In this document: one piece after another, positions 53,405 through 62,979 of the stretch | How the letters are laid out: each line of letters starts with the position of its first letter | Numbering within the stretch: position 1 is the first letter of the stretch | From: Sporothrix humicola | Taxonomy: Eukaryota > Ascomycota > Sordariomycetes > Ophiostomatales > Ophiostomataceae | Assembly (NCBI GenBank): GCA_021396245.1 | Contig: WNYE01000121.1 | Span: forward strand, 1 to 64,000 | DNA length: 64,000 nt | Direction: 5' to 3' | Notes under the pieces: generated by a model | What the model saw: only the letters and a program-made list of their open reading frames with translations | Database searches by the model: none | What the model was told of the DNA's origin: nothing | Position numbers and translations under genes: made by a program

Positions 53405-53884
53405 ATGCCTCAGATGCAAGAGTCTGGCTTTTCAGCCAAGGTCCGCTTGGCTGGACTGATCGTGGATTACCTTCGAGTATACAACCGCGACATCGATATC
53501 ACGATCAGAGAAGTTGTCCTCATGATGACTCTTCCCCGACACTCGCCTCGCGATTTCACGGCAAAAACACTTGCCTTTCACAAAGACACACTCTGCCCAG
53601 GCGCCTCGGGGCCCTTTGATCCTGAAGGAGTTTTTCATATCGCAGCCATGCATTTGGGATTCGAATACGACGGAGCGATCAACTTGGAAAAGATGGAAAC
53701 AATGGTTCGCCACTGCTATGACTCTGGTGCCGTGGGCCGGTCCCATGAGCAACTGACGGCCAACGACTTGGCCGCCATTTACAAGATCAAGAAGGAGGAA
53801 GAGGAGGACAGCGAGGACGAGGACGAGGACGAGGACGAGTACAACGGCGACGAGGAGGAGATCTATAGAATCGAGTGGCGTTGA
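53405..53884 (+). CDS. RLA-family protein 7 (SGAxGR subtype)
   Basis: 159 residues from the ATG at 53405. MPQMQESGFSAKVRLAGLIVDYLRVYNRDIDITIREVVLMM is close to protein 6. The central part is GVFHIAAMHLGFEYDG, then MVRHCYDSGAVGRSHEQLTANDLAAIYKI. The tail is almost purely acidic (EEEEDSEDEDEDEDEYNGDEEE) and ends IYRIEWR. It is a tandem neighbour of protein 6 and lacks about 25 residues of its spacer. Function unknown. Confidence 0.85.
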   Translation: MPQMQESGFSAKVRLAGLIVDYLRVYNRDIDITIREVVLMMTLPRHSPRDFTAKTLAFHKDTLCPGASGPFDPEGVFHIAAMHLGFEYDGAINLEKMETMVRHCYDSGAVGRSHEQLTANDLAAIYKIKKEEEEDSEDEDEDEDEYNGDEEEIYRIEWR

Positions 53885-54707
53885 ATGAAGGCCACCGACG
53901 AGGTACGAGATATCAAAATACAAAATAGGAAAAAAAAAGGCTACACGACTGCAGGACAGAAGGGCAAACAGAAAATTTTGGCCAACAAAAATTAGTCGAA
54001 GAGATAACAGAGCAATACCCACGAGAATGCTTTGAGAACAAATCGATGTCTGTGCAAAAATAACAAAGGGAACAAATGAGAGCCACCGTTAAATTTGACC
54101 ATGTTTATTTTTCCCCTTCCTACTTTCCTTTGGACAGACAAGTGTGTGCACATATTGAAGTAAGGCAGGAAAGAGGAAGACGACATGAGCCTTGACAACC
54201 TAGCCATGTCCAACGAGGACCTTTCCGAGAGAGAATCTGCTGGCAAGGACTACGTTGAAGACAAAGAGATATTTGACGTTGAGTAGCACTGAACTGTCTG
54301 CAAATACAAAGAAGTTGTTTTTCCGCTAAAACAAAGAAGAAGACTGGGAATTTGTGAATTTGGCAAATCTCGATCCGTTTGTTCTGTTCATGAACACAAT
54401 GTGACGAGGATGTGCAGTGAACGTGAACACAAAAGCTGTCCATTTGAACTACAATCACATTGCACATTTAGTTATGCTCCCTTTTTTTTATATTTAAAGA
54501 CCTTTCCTTTCCTCCCTTGTATCTCCAATCTATTCCTAATATTAGTTCAGCACTCAACCTTCCAACGATTACTCTTACCTGACATACTACCAACTCACTT
54601 TCTGCACCACACACTTTTCTCAAATCACTTCTTCTCAGCTTTTTGGCTCATCCGTACTCCTGCGCTTTCGCGTCCAAGCTTGAACTACTCGCCACTCGTC
54701 TCCGACA
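53885..54707. other. spacer with possible tail fragment
   Basis: A 33-codon frame at 54186-54287 encodes MSLDNLAMSNEDLSERES and ends EDKEIFDVE. Its acidic end with an EI-hydrophobic pattern resembles the C-terminus of the SGAxGR subtype, so it may be a leftover tail of a deleted copy. The remainder is promoter of the next copy. Confidence 0.35.
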
Positions 54708-55126
54708 ATGGCGACTAATGCACAGGATAAGACCGCAGTTCAGGAGTTCGGCTTCGCTGCGAAAGTGCGCCTGGCGGCCTCATGCTCGACTACCTCAACG
54801 TCAAGCACCGTGACCTTAGGACGTCCGTCGTGGACATTGTCATCAAAATGTCCAAGGGCGCAACGCGTGCAGACCGGGAGACGGGCCACTTCACTAAGAG
54901 AACCGCCCGGATGGCCACCCACGAGCCTTTCAACCTTGCCGTATGCTTCCAGTCTGCAGTCCTCAACCTGCAGGTCGCGCACACCGGCAAGCCAATCAAC
55001 CACACCAGGATGTTTACGATGGTCCAGCATTGCTACAACTCTGGAGCAATCGGCCGCTCCCAGGAGAGGATGGCAGCGGCCGAACGGGCCGAGTTGTACG
55101 CAGCCCTGGCAGTCGATAATGCTTAA
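54708..55126 (+). pseudogene. RLA-family copy 8, one-base frameshift near the start
   Basis: The ATG at 54708 begins MATNAQDKTAVQEFGFAAKVRLA in the normal way. At about 54773-54776 the run after GCG has one G fewer than in proteins 6, 7 and 9. The frame slips exactly at the RLAG position. The +2 frame continues with the expected sequence from MLDYLNVKHRDLR through FNLAVCFQSAVLNLQVAH, MVQHCYNSGAIGRSQERM and AELYAAL to a stop at 55126. The acidic tail and terminal Trp motif are missing or lost to a second shift. One missing base in an otherwise intact copy means a young lesion or an assembly error. Confidence 0.8.
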
Positions 55127-55447
55127 GGAGACAGCGACAAGAACGGCGGAGAAGAAGAACTGGCCTGCTGGACCTGCACCCAGTGTCTGGGACGAAAAGG
55201 ACAAGGACCTGTAAACTGGAGGGCTGGATTTGAGCCGACAACAAAAACAATACTACATCTACTTCTTCACCAAACCGTGTAACAAATTGTTTGCATCTCA
55301 AGTTGTGAAGAAAACGCGTGAAATATGCAATAATTTCTTTTTTTTTTAAAAAAAACCCACAAAAATTGGGCTTCCAAAAATATGCCTATCTAGGCTCATT
55401 TGATAGCAGTGAACATCATAGGACGACGTCAGAGTTCGACACAACAT
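55127..55447. other. spacer
   Basis: Contains adjoining T and A tracts at 55339-55356. GTGAACATCATAGGACGACG at about 55408 resembles a block at about 57457, showing that non-coding flanks were duplicated too. Confidence 0.45.
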
Positions 55448-55581
55448 CGAATGTTCATGATGGCTACCCACTTCATCAAGTCAGGCGCAATCGGCCGCTC
55501 TGAAGAAAATCTTACAGCGAGCGTCTTGGCCGAGATCTATCAGGCCAGGGAGGAGGACGAAGAGAGCCCTACAAGCAGTCT
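55448..55581 (+). pseudogene. C-terminal fragment of an RLA-family copy
   Basis: RMFMMATHFIKSGAIGRSEENL and LAEIYQAREEDEE match the second half of the SGAxGR subtype. The whole N-terminal half, including RLA and FH blocks, is missing, and there is no proper start. The frame runs on into a 45-bp repeat. A relic left by unequal crossing-over is the simplest reading. Confidence 0.7.
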
Positions 55582-55593
55582 AAACACTGACAA

Positions 55594-55720
55594 CTTCGCC
55601 ATGCTATACGAACACTTCTTCCATGGCCAATTCCTCACAACTTCGCCATGCTATATGAGCACTTTTTCCATGGCCAGATTTGACAGTTTCGCCATGCTCT
55701 ACGAGCACTTTTTTCATGGT
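55594..55720. repeat. three tandem copies of a 45-47-bp unit
   Basis: Each unit begins TTCGCCATGCT and contains GAGCAC or GAACAC and TTCCATGG or TTCATGG. Starts are at about 55594, 55641 and 55687. The units are not a multiple of three apart throughout, so the reading frame changes from unit to unit. Confidence 0.85.
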
Positions 55721-56357
55721 AACGTTCCACGGGGGGAATTTACAGGACGAGAAAAGAGACGAAGAGGAATTATGGAAAAGAAACAAAAGAAACTGCGAGT
55801 TATGTGATTTACTTTTGCACAGGGGCTTCAACCTGACTGTTGTGGTGATGTGCGTGTGCATGTGTTTGTGGGCTAACAAAACCCCTAAAGTGAAGACAAG
55901 GTGAATTAGAGGTGAGTCCCATCTATTTTGTATCAAAATTACTAGCACCCGCCTTCCTACTTTCTAACAGACCATTTGGTATCCCATCTTTTCGTCTCCT
56001 CTGCTTCCTCCCAGTCTCCACTGATTCTTCTTGTTTCTTTTCCTGATCTCTCCTTACCACCCGACATTCACAATTACCATTCCAACATCCCATTCTGTTG
56101 TCCTTCACCGGTGGTAGACATTCTCGCCGTTTTTTCTTTGTCCCTCGTGTATGTCCTTCTGGCCTACGGCGTGATGGTCTTTTCCTCTTCACACACCTCC
56201 TACACCTGCTCGTCTACCGTGTCTGTTTGCACGCCGCTGACAATTGCTCTTTCTTTTTACATTCTTTAGACCGTCTTCTTTCCGGCTGAACAACTCGTCT
56301 TCTTTCGGCGTTCTCGTCTCCAGCTCGTCTACTGCTCCAAACTTAGTCTGACCCCGA
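55721..56357. other. spacer and leader of array gene 9
   Basis: CT-rich throughout 55960-56300. No gene. Confidence 0.5.
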
Positions 56358-57056
56358 ATGGACAGACATCTTTCCCAACCTGGAATCCTCACACTGCCAA
56401 AAATGACTCCCAATGATCATCGCAAGCTGATGAAGTCGGACACTGCGGCCAAGGTCCGTCTGGCAGGCCACATGCTCGACTATTTGCGCACAAAACATAA
56501 GGACCTCGGCATCACCATTCCCGAGCTCGTCGATAAAATGAGCCACAGGGATTTTGTTAACTTCGAAAATGAAAAGCCGGTGTCTGATGCCACCACGTTG
56601 TTCAATCCCTACGTCGACCCGCGCATCGTTTCGTGGACGGCACAGACCCAGAACCAAACATTGAACCAGGCCCTGCCGCTGTCGCCCCCTAACTTAACCA
56701 GAGAGGGGTATGAACTTGTCAAGAGCACCCTCCGGCCCAAAACAGTGGAGCCCTTCAACCTTCGGGCGTGTTTCCATACCGCTATCCTCAACCTTCAAAC
56801 CGACTACACCACGGACGTGATTGATCAGTCGCGTATGTTTACCATGGTGGAGAACTGCTATCTGTCGGGAGCCATTGGACGGTCCCAGGAGCGGCTGACC
56901 ACGGCCGATTGGGCCGAAATACACTCGGGCGAGGCCGAGGAGGAGAAGGAAGAGGACACCGGCGACGTCCCCAGAGACGACCAACTTTTTGACGACGAGG
57001 AGGAAAACGAGGAAGAGGATGTCGAGGAGGAAGTTGTCTACGAGATCCGTTGGTAA
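56358..57056 (+). CDS. RLA-family protein 9 (SGAxGR subtype, long spacer)
   Basis: 232 residues if the ATG at 56358 is used, 217 if the one at 56403 (MTPNDHRKL) is used. Both are plausible, and the second is closer to the paralogue starts. TAAKVRLAGHMLDYLRTKHKDLGITIPELVDKM is followed by a spacer of about 90 residues that the other members lack. Then come FNLRACFHTAILNLQTDY, FTMVENCYLSGAIGRSQERLTTADWAEI, a long acidic tail and YEIRW at the very end. It is the fullest member of the subtype. Function unknown. Confidence 0.85.
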   Translation: MDRHLSQPGILTLPKMTPNDHRKLMKSDTAAKVRLAGHMLDYLRTKHKDLGITIPELVDKMSHRDFVNFENEKPVSDATTLFNPYVDPRIVSWTAQTQNQTLNQALPLSPPNLTREGYELVKSTLRPKTVEPFNLRACFHTAILNLQTDYTTDVIDQSRMFTMVENCYLSGAIGRSQERLTTADWAEIHSGEAEEEKEEDTGDVPRDDQLFDDEEENEEEDVEEEVVYEIRW

Positions 57057-57735
57057 GACTCGAGAGGAAATGGCCCGACAAAGCTGAGTTCGGTTCCCGG
57101 TTTAGATATGGGAGGCCATAATCTGTACCGGGGGCTTGCTTCCAACGAGGACATAATAGAGCGATTCAAGGAAACCAGGACAGTCAAAGCAATTGGGATA
57201 TGGCTACACATATAAACAAGACGTGAACTTAATATGTCTCGTGTATTTGCCCAGTCTTCGACTCTGTCCAATTCTGCTTAGCTTCTTGAAATTCGAATAC
57301 TTTTCTGTTCATGATTTGCGATTGCGAATGATCCACAACGAAGACTTGTTCGAATATGTCGCGACACTGCACTTTCAGTTGAAGATAGAAATAATGGCAG
57401 TCGACATTTTTGTGCACCTGAAATTGTGGTTATTTGAGTACGTCTAGTGGCATTAGACATCACAGGATGACTGCAGACTTCAGCACAGGCTGGCTAGAAC
57501 ACCGATCTCTTCTCAGTTCTCTGTCACTTTCAGAGAGTAATATGTGGTTCCTTCCATTTTGGTACCGCTGGCCATTTGCCTTGCTCCTTCCTTCTTGGTT
57601 ATTTGTTAAGACTTTTGTGCACAAGCAGAGTTTTCCGACTCTCTAAACGTTCCCTCATTTCTGTTTTCTCCTTCGACTGCACATTATCGCCAGTTTTTGC
57701 TCGACCTCCATACCGTTTTCACTCATACGACCTCC
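57057..57735. other. spacer and promoter of array gene 10
   Basis: Contains GCTCCTTCC at 57583 and CAGAGTTTTCCGACTC at about 57626, a degenerate counterpart of the ACGCGT element of later genes. No gene. Confidence 0.5.
57583..57591 (+). promoter_or_regulatory. GCTCCTTCC element upstream of array gene 10
   Basis: Lies 153 bases before the ATG. Also found at 50659, 59010, 60741 and 63366, upstream of other array members. Confidence 0.45.
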
Positions 57736-58521
57736 ATGTCGTCGAAACACTATCTCGATCGGCTTCGGCTTGCCAAAGCCATTGCAACCTACCTTGATGA
57801 ACACCGCCCGCATGTCAATAGGGACTTCCACGAGTTGGTGAAGCTGATGCGTCCCAGAAGACTCCGCTGGAATGACCAGGAGGCGACGTTTTCCGAGACA
57901 GACAAATCTGATGCCGTTTCGACCCAGTCAATGTCACCTCTGACAGAGGTGCCTGGCACCAATACCAAATATTTCCCGGAATGGTCTGAAAGCATGACGC
58001 CGTTCTATTTTATTGTAGACTTTCACATCTCAGCAGCAAATATGATCATGGATGAAGAGGACCTGGACCTCGATCTCCGGAAAATGTACTTTGCGGTGTC
58101 CAGTATTTTCTGCCTCGACGAGCCTACGAACGATGACGAAGTCAAGGCAAGTCAGGCGTCTGCTGCTGGCAGTACCGGAGACAGCACAGCTGGCAACGAT
58201 GGTGATGCCGACATCTACGACACCAGCCTTCTTTCCATGGAGACCATGGACGAAGCTGTCGTGGCCGCAGCTCTCCAATACCGCTTCACGGATCTAGACT
58301 ACTTGCGTAAGTGCGGAATACCAAAGGTTGTTCCACAGATTGTTCGTTTCTAATTTCCTACTGGTCCAGAATTTCCGGCAATTGAGACGAATGTCTATGA
58401 TGGCTCTGGCACTGGCGCTGCCAGCAACATGGACGAGAATAACAAGCCGCAAAACGATGAAGACAATGGAAGCAACAACACGTATCACAGCAATGGCACC
58501 AACAACACCAAAAATGCCTAA
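57736..58521 (+). CDS. RLA-family protein 10 (MRPR subtype)
   Basis: 240 residues. Exon 1 is 57736-58306, the intron is 58307-58369 (63 bases, GTAAGT donor, TCCAG acceptor) and exon 2 is 58370-58521. The N-terminal signature is LDRLRLAKAIATYLDEHRPHV, then FHELVKLMRPRRLRW. The central block is TPFYFIVDFHISAANMIMDEEDLDLDLRKMYFAV. The first exon ends in VAAALQYRFTDLDYL, and the intron is in phase 1 right after it. Exon 2 encodes an Asn/Asp/Gly/Ser-rich tail (NNKPQNDEDNGSNNTYHS). If the intron is retained the product ends within 15 codons. Function unknown. Confidence 0.85.
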
Positions 58522-59207
58522 GATGCTATCCCCAAAGGCTGGGTGGGCAATTCGCCCTGGATGCCATGAAGGCTAAAAAGCGACGACGGGTAGAGGTTGT
58601 CGAGGTTAGACATAACTGGTTGCGGCTTACATGTGGGAAGCCTGTCGTTTAGATGAGTCCAGGGTCGTGACAAAGGTCAGTGAAAAAGAAAAGATTTCAC
58701 CAGAATATTTCCCACCGAGTGATCAAAGCTACATTTCTGCCCCCTCTGGAAGGACAAGGCCAGTGAGGACCAACGTCTGAAATGCGTGACAGTCGATAAC
58801 TTGGTGCACCGGAAATCAAACCTCTTTGAGTACATCTGGATCCAGTCTATGTCATGAGATGCCTGCAATATCAGAAATAAGCTGGTGAAAAGGCAGGCCT
58901 CGATGCTGGTCTAGCAAGAACCTTCACTGACTTCTCAGTTCCCTGCCACCTTCGAGCGAGGCCAAGTGGCGTTCTTTCTAAAAGTGGACGACCTACCTGC
59001 TTTCCCCTTGCTCCTTCCTCTTTTTTTGAAATGTTTTGCTTCTTGCAAACGGGTTTCGACGCGTCAGTTCAGTTGAGAACATAAAATCTCTTCACTTTTT
59101 TTTTTCAGCCCTCTTCCCTTTGCCTCTTCTACAAAAGCCAACACCTATCTCCTCCCTCCTCACAGCACAAACAACGGCGACACTCCCGACACTCAACACA
59201 CCTTACG
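58522..59207. other. spacer and promoter of array gene 11
   Basis: Contains the GCTCCTTCC element (59010) and the CAAAC/ACGCGT element (59045). No gene. Confidence 0.5.
59045..59065 (+). promoter_or_regulatory. CAAAC...ACGCGT element upstream of array gene 11
   Basis: GCAAAC, then GGGTTTCG, then ACGCGTC. ACGCGT (59059-59064) is the core of the yeast MluI cell-cycle box. It lies 144 bases upstream of the ATG. Confidence 0.5.
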
Positions 59208-59883
59208 ATGGCCCGCCGCTCAATTCCTCGCTTGATCACGGGCGAGTCTTTTACGACAACTCCCAAACATCTTCTCCACAGGTTTCAGCTCGCAGGAGCC
59301 ATGGCTATCTACCTACGTGACTACCATCCCGAAAATAGACGGAGTGTACACGAAATGGTCAAGCTCATGCGGCCTGTCCAGATACAGTGGAGGTCTGGCA
59401 AGACCAAAGACGACGGTGTCTTTGATGTGTGGTGCTCCTCGTCAACCCCCTTTCACTTCTGGATCGATTTTCACGTCGCTGCAGCAAATTTGATGGTAGA
59501 GGTGGCGGACCTCAACTTTGACCTACACCACATGTTTGTCACTGTGGGTGACTTGTTCATCAAGCGGTCATCTCCCGAGAAGACCGGCACTGAGGGTGGA
59601 CACAGCAAGACTGCCGTCCCGGGTACCAGCGCCGAAGACATCTTATCTCGGGCCTACGACCTCAGCAAAGAGCTCGATACAATGGCTTCAGCCGCCGTCG
59701 AAGAATACTGCATTCTCAGCTTCGATTACTTGCGTAAGTGAAAGCTCTCTCACCCTTTATTGCCATTTCCTACACCTATCATATCCAGGGCAAAACAGGA
59801 CAATACTAACAAGTTCTTTCATGCAAGGGTCTTCTGGCATCAAGGACGGTAACGACAACGACGGGCTCACTGGCCACACTTGA
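59208..59883 (+). CDS. RLA-family protein 11 (MRPR subtype)
   Basis: 193 residues with the preferred splice: exon 1 59208-59733, intron 59734-59827 (GTAAGT donor, CTAAC branch at about 59805, GCAAG acceptor), exon 2 59828-59883. An earlier acceptor at 59788 is also in frame and would give 206 residues. N-terminal FQLAGAMAIYLRDYHPENR replaces RLRLA with FQLAG, and EMVKLMRPVQIQW follows. The central block is TPFHFWIDFHVAAANLMVEVADLNFDLHHMFVTV. The exon ends in AVEEYCILSFDYL. The tail is short. Function unknown. Confidence 0.8.
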
Positions 59884-60134
59884 AGCATTTTCTAAGTGAA
59901 TAACGATACTTTCAGCCCACGGGTGACAATAGCTACAGGAAATCAATCAGTCGTGGGTATTCAAGATGCTGAGAGCATGGACAGAGGGAAAGAATGAAAA
60001 TGAATGCAAAATGTTTTCACCAAAAGCGCCCCCCACAAAGTGAACAAAAACAAATGATGGCTATGTTGATGTGCTCCTTCTATGTACCAAAATACGTTTG
60101 TTGTGCCCTTCTCGACTTAATGACCACTGCCAAA

Positions 60135-60558
60135 ATGTCTTCGAAGAACCATATCGCCCGGTACCAGCCGGAGGAGGCCCTTTCACTAGGTCCGGGATCT
60201 CGAAGCTGCCTGGACATGGCCAGCGGCTGTGGGATTTTCGGCCCTTGGTGCCCTTCTTCCACCCCGTTTTATTGCGTGGTTGACTCTCATGTCACCATCG
60301 CAAATCTTGTGGATGTGCCAGATCGTGACCTTGATCTTCAAGGCAAGCTCCCCACTATAAGCGATGTTCTGCAGAGAGTCTCCCGCCGAGAAGGAGAACA
60401 TCAAAGTCAACGGCAAGGTTGGAAGGAGGACTGAGGACATACAACTCGGCATTGGCGTCGTCTATGATCACAAAAACATGGATTCAATTGCCGCCGCCGG
60501 CATCGACGAGTATCGGATCTTAAGCAACGTTTTCTATCCGAGCAACACAACGTCATGA
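60135..60558 (+). pseudogene. decayed RLA-family copy 12 (MRPR subtype)
   Basis: Starts MSSKNHIARYQ like a family N-terminus and then jumps, through a deletion, to WCPSSTPFYCVVDSHVTIANL and DLDLQGKLPTISDVL in the same frame. The RLA and MRPR blocks are gone. Further on, a different frame holds DSIAAAGIDEYRIL, the counterpart of the exon-1 end. The DYL-plus-intron junction is missing. At least one deletion and one frameshift are present. Confidence 0.7.
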
Positions 60559-60924
60559 TGGCATCAAGCACTCATTTGAGATTGAAAAAGATAGAAGACG
60601 TGGAGAGAGGAGGAAATACAAGAATGACAGTACCACTCTTTAGAGAATGATATGCACAAAGTTTCAAAAAAAAAATGTGATAATTGTGCTGCTGCGCTCC
60701 TCCCATTTGGAAAGTGACTCTCCAAATGCCGTGCTCCATCGCTCCTTCCTTTCATAGAGCGTTGCTACAATTTTGCCTCGCAAACAGAATTTGATGCGTC
60801 GACCAAAAATTGAAAGTGAAAAAAATTGGTCACTTCTTTGGCTACCCATAACCGACAGTGTCTTTCTCGACTGTTGTGCCTTTCTTTATTCTGTTCATAT
60901 TATCTCCCACTCGAATCCAAAGCG
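60559..60924. other. promoter region of copy 13
   Basis: GCTCCTTCC at 60741 and the CAAAC/ATGCGT element at 60780. No gene. Confidence 0.5.
60780..60800 (+). promoter_or_regulatory. CAAAC...ATGCGT element upstream of copy 13
   Basis: GCAAACAGAATTTGATGCGT is the same element as at 59045 and 63440, with one change in the ACGCGT core (ATGCGT). It lies 125 bases upstream of the ATG of a copy that also carries a nonsense codon. Confidence 0.5.
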
Positions 60925-61708
60925 ATGTCCACGAACATCCACCTCGAGCGGCTCCAACTAGTCAACGCCATGGCAGTGTACCTTGGGCAGCACCACCCAT
61001 AGATTGATGCCAACCGCGATGCCCTGGTGGCTTTTATGCGTCCCCGAAAGCTGGTCTGGGCAGAAAACAACAAGGCCGAGACTCAGACTGAGTCCAAGAC
61101 CGACCATGCCTCAAGCCCTCCTTCGTCTCCGTCTGAAGAGGCTCCCAACACTGGCCATGATTACTTTGGCCCATGGTCGTCCCAGGACATGCCATTTTAC
61201 TTCCTCGTGGACTTCCACGTATTGGCATGCAACCTCATTATGGACTATGTGGATGTGGAATTCGACCTCAAAGACATGTACATGACCGTGTCCAGATCAT
61301 TTTACGCTGCCCAGTCCCGCTCCGGCCAGCTCGAAACAGAAGTGCAAGGCCAGACCGAGGAGACCAGGGAGACATCTGTCAATGATGGCGGGTCGGGTCT
61401 TAGACATGTTGGCCATAGTGACAGCAACAGCGACGGCAACGACTCTGTCGTCCTTGAACCCATGGATACCAATGTGATGGCCGCCGCAGCCCAGTATGGA
61501 TTCATGAACTTGGATTACCTGCGTGAGTATATGGCCCTCTAACCCAAGCCTCTTTTCTTTGTCGCAGAGTCTAACCCATTTTCCAGAGATCCCTCCGGCC
61601 GTGGAACCCGGCCCGTTCTCCGAGGCTGAGCTTTGCAATACCTGGGACATCAACAATAATTCCAAGCAGAGAGGCGGTGAAGGTACCGACAATGGAGACA
61701 TGCAGTAG
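60925..61708 (+). pseudogene. RLA-family copy 13 (MRPR subtype), in-frame TAG
   Basis: The ATG at 60925 opens MSTNIHLERLQLVNAMAVYLGQHHP and then meets TAG at 61000-61002. The same frame continues with IDANRDALVAFMRPRKLVW, MPFYFLVDFHVLACNLIMDYVDVEFDL and AAAAQYGFMNLDYL to the conserved phase-1 junction at 61522. Intron 61523-61586 (GTGAGT, CTAAC, CCAG) and exon 2 (61587-61708) are intact and in frame. Related sequences have HHPQI where this has HHP-stop-I, so CAG to TAG is the obvious lesion. Re-initiation at a later ATG (61036, in MRPRKL) would lose the RLA helix. Confidence 0.8.
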
Positions 61709-61897
61709 TGGTGACGAGCTGAAAGATATCAATGGAAGGAACAATGAGGACAACGCAGGAGAATAACAGCGGCACTTCTCGTGTTAGCTAATAATACCTT
61801 TGGCCTCTCGTATGAGCCAGGACAGAACGAAGAATACTAGATTAAAATCGATGTTCTTGAATCCCTACGAACTGGATATGATATGTGACAGACCAAA

Positions 61898-62044
61898 CAT
61901 GACAACAATAGGCCTTCGAAAAATTACCCCACCCGGCTTGAGCTCGCTGAGGCAATAGTAGCCTATCTAAACCAGCACCACTCTGAGGTCGACATGAATG
62001 CTCAGGACCTCAGCACTATGGTGTGTCCCAGAAAGATGTACTAG
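61898..62044 (+). pseudogene. N-terminal fragment of an RLA-family copy (MRPR subtype)
   Basis: One frame reads NYPTRLELAEAIVAYLNQHHSEVDMNAQDLSTMVCPRKMY and then TAG. This is the N-terminal signature with MRPR changed to VCPR. No in-frame ATG precedes it, and nothing of the VDFH half follows. It complements the C-terminal-only relic at 55448 as a product of unequal recombination. Confidence 0.7.
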
Positions 62045-62126
62045 GGAGGCGACGACAGGATAATTCTTTCTACCTTCCGTTTCTAGTCGATGCAATGATT
62101 TATTTATTCTTTTCAGGCAGAGTTTT

Positions 62127-62132
62127 ACGCGT
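62127..62132 (+). promoter_or_regulatory. ACGCGT element upstream of copy 15
   Basis: ACGCGT in GCAGAGTTTTACGCGTTGG, 133 bases upstream of the ATG at 62260. The left part matches GCAGAGTTTTCCGACTC upstream of gene 10. Confidence 0.5.
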
Positions 62133-62259
62133 TGGTTCCAGAAGAGAAATTTTTTGAGCTTGTTCTTTCAATCATCAACAATTAACAGCCCTTCACTTCC
62201 GTACCCATTTCTTTCTTCCATAAACCATCCCTTCCTCGATTCATAAACGGCCGGACGGA

Positions 62260-62979
62260 ATGTCGACGAAGCACCACCTCGGCCGGCTCCAGCTCGCTGG
62301 CGCCATACTCAATACCTCAACGAACACCACCCTCAAATCGAGGCGACTGTTCACGATCTGGTCGATACAATGCGTCCTCGCAAATTGAACTGGAACCATG
62401 AGTATCAGCTCGAAGTTGGCACGAAGCCAATTATCACATCAGCCCCCCCTTCTCTCTCGCCCGAGACTCCCAACTCTGACGACGGCGACTTTGTTGGCAC
62501 CTGGGCTGCCAACGAGACCCCTTTCTACATTGTGATTGATTTTCACATCGCAGCCTGCAACCTGATACTGGACCACACAGAGCTTGACTTTGAGCTTCGT
62601 GCCATGTATGTGGCCGTTTCGAATCTTTTCTACTCGAACCAGGACGGCCAAACTACTGAGGTCTTGACCAAAGAGGGCACCTCGGATGTTGGGGCTGTCG
62701 ACAGCGGCCACGACAACAAACCGGTCGTGTTCGAGCCCATGGAGGCTATGGTTGCTGCCGCGGCCGCCCATTACAGGTTCATGGCCCCAAACTACCTCCG
62801 TGAGTAAAACACACACTCTCTCTACAGTCTTTTTCACTTGTACACATTCTGACACCAAACCAGAGCTCCTACAGATTGGGGAGGACGGCCCATTTTTGGA
62901 GGCCGACTCTTGCGGCGATTTTGACACCGCCCACAATAGCAAGAAGGCTGGCGACGACGGTGAGGGCAATGGGCAGTAA
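62260..62979 (+). pseudogene. RLA-family copy 15 (MRPR subtype), one-base frameshift
   Basis: The ATG at 62260 gives MSTKHHLGRLQLAGAIL. At about 62305-62313 one base is missing just before the YLNEHHP segment. The rest lies in the next frame: EATVHDLVDTMRPRKLNW, TPFYIVIDFHIAACNLILDHTELDFEL and AAAAHYRFMAPNYL. The conserved phase-1 intron (62800-62863, GTGAGT donor, ACCAG acceptor) and exon 2 (62864-62979, ending GEGNGQ) are intact. Only one base separates this copy from a normal gene. Confidence 0.8.
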
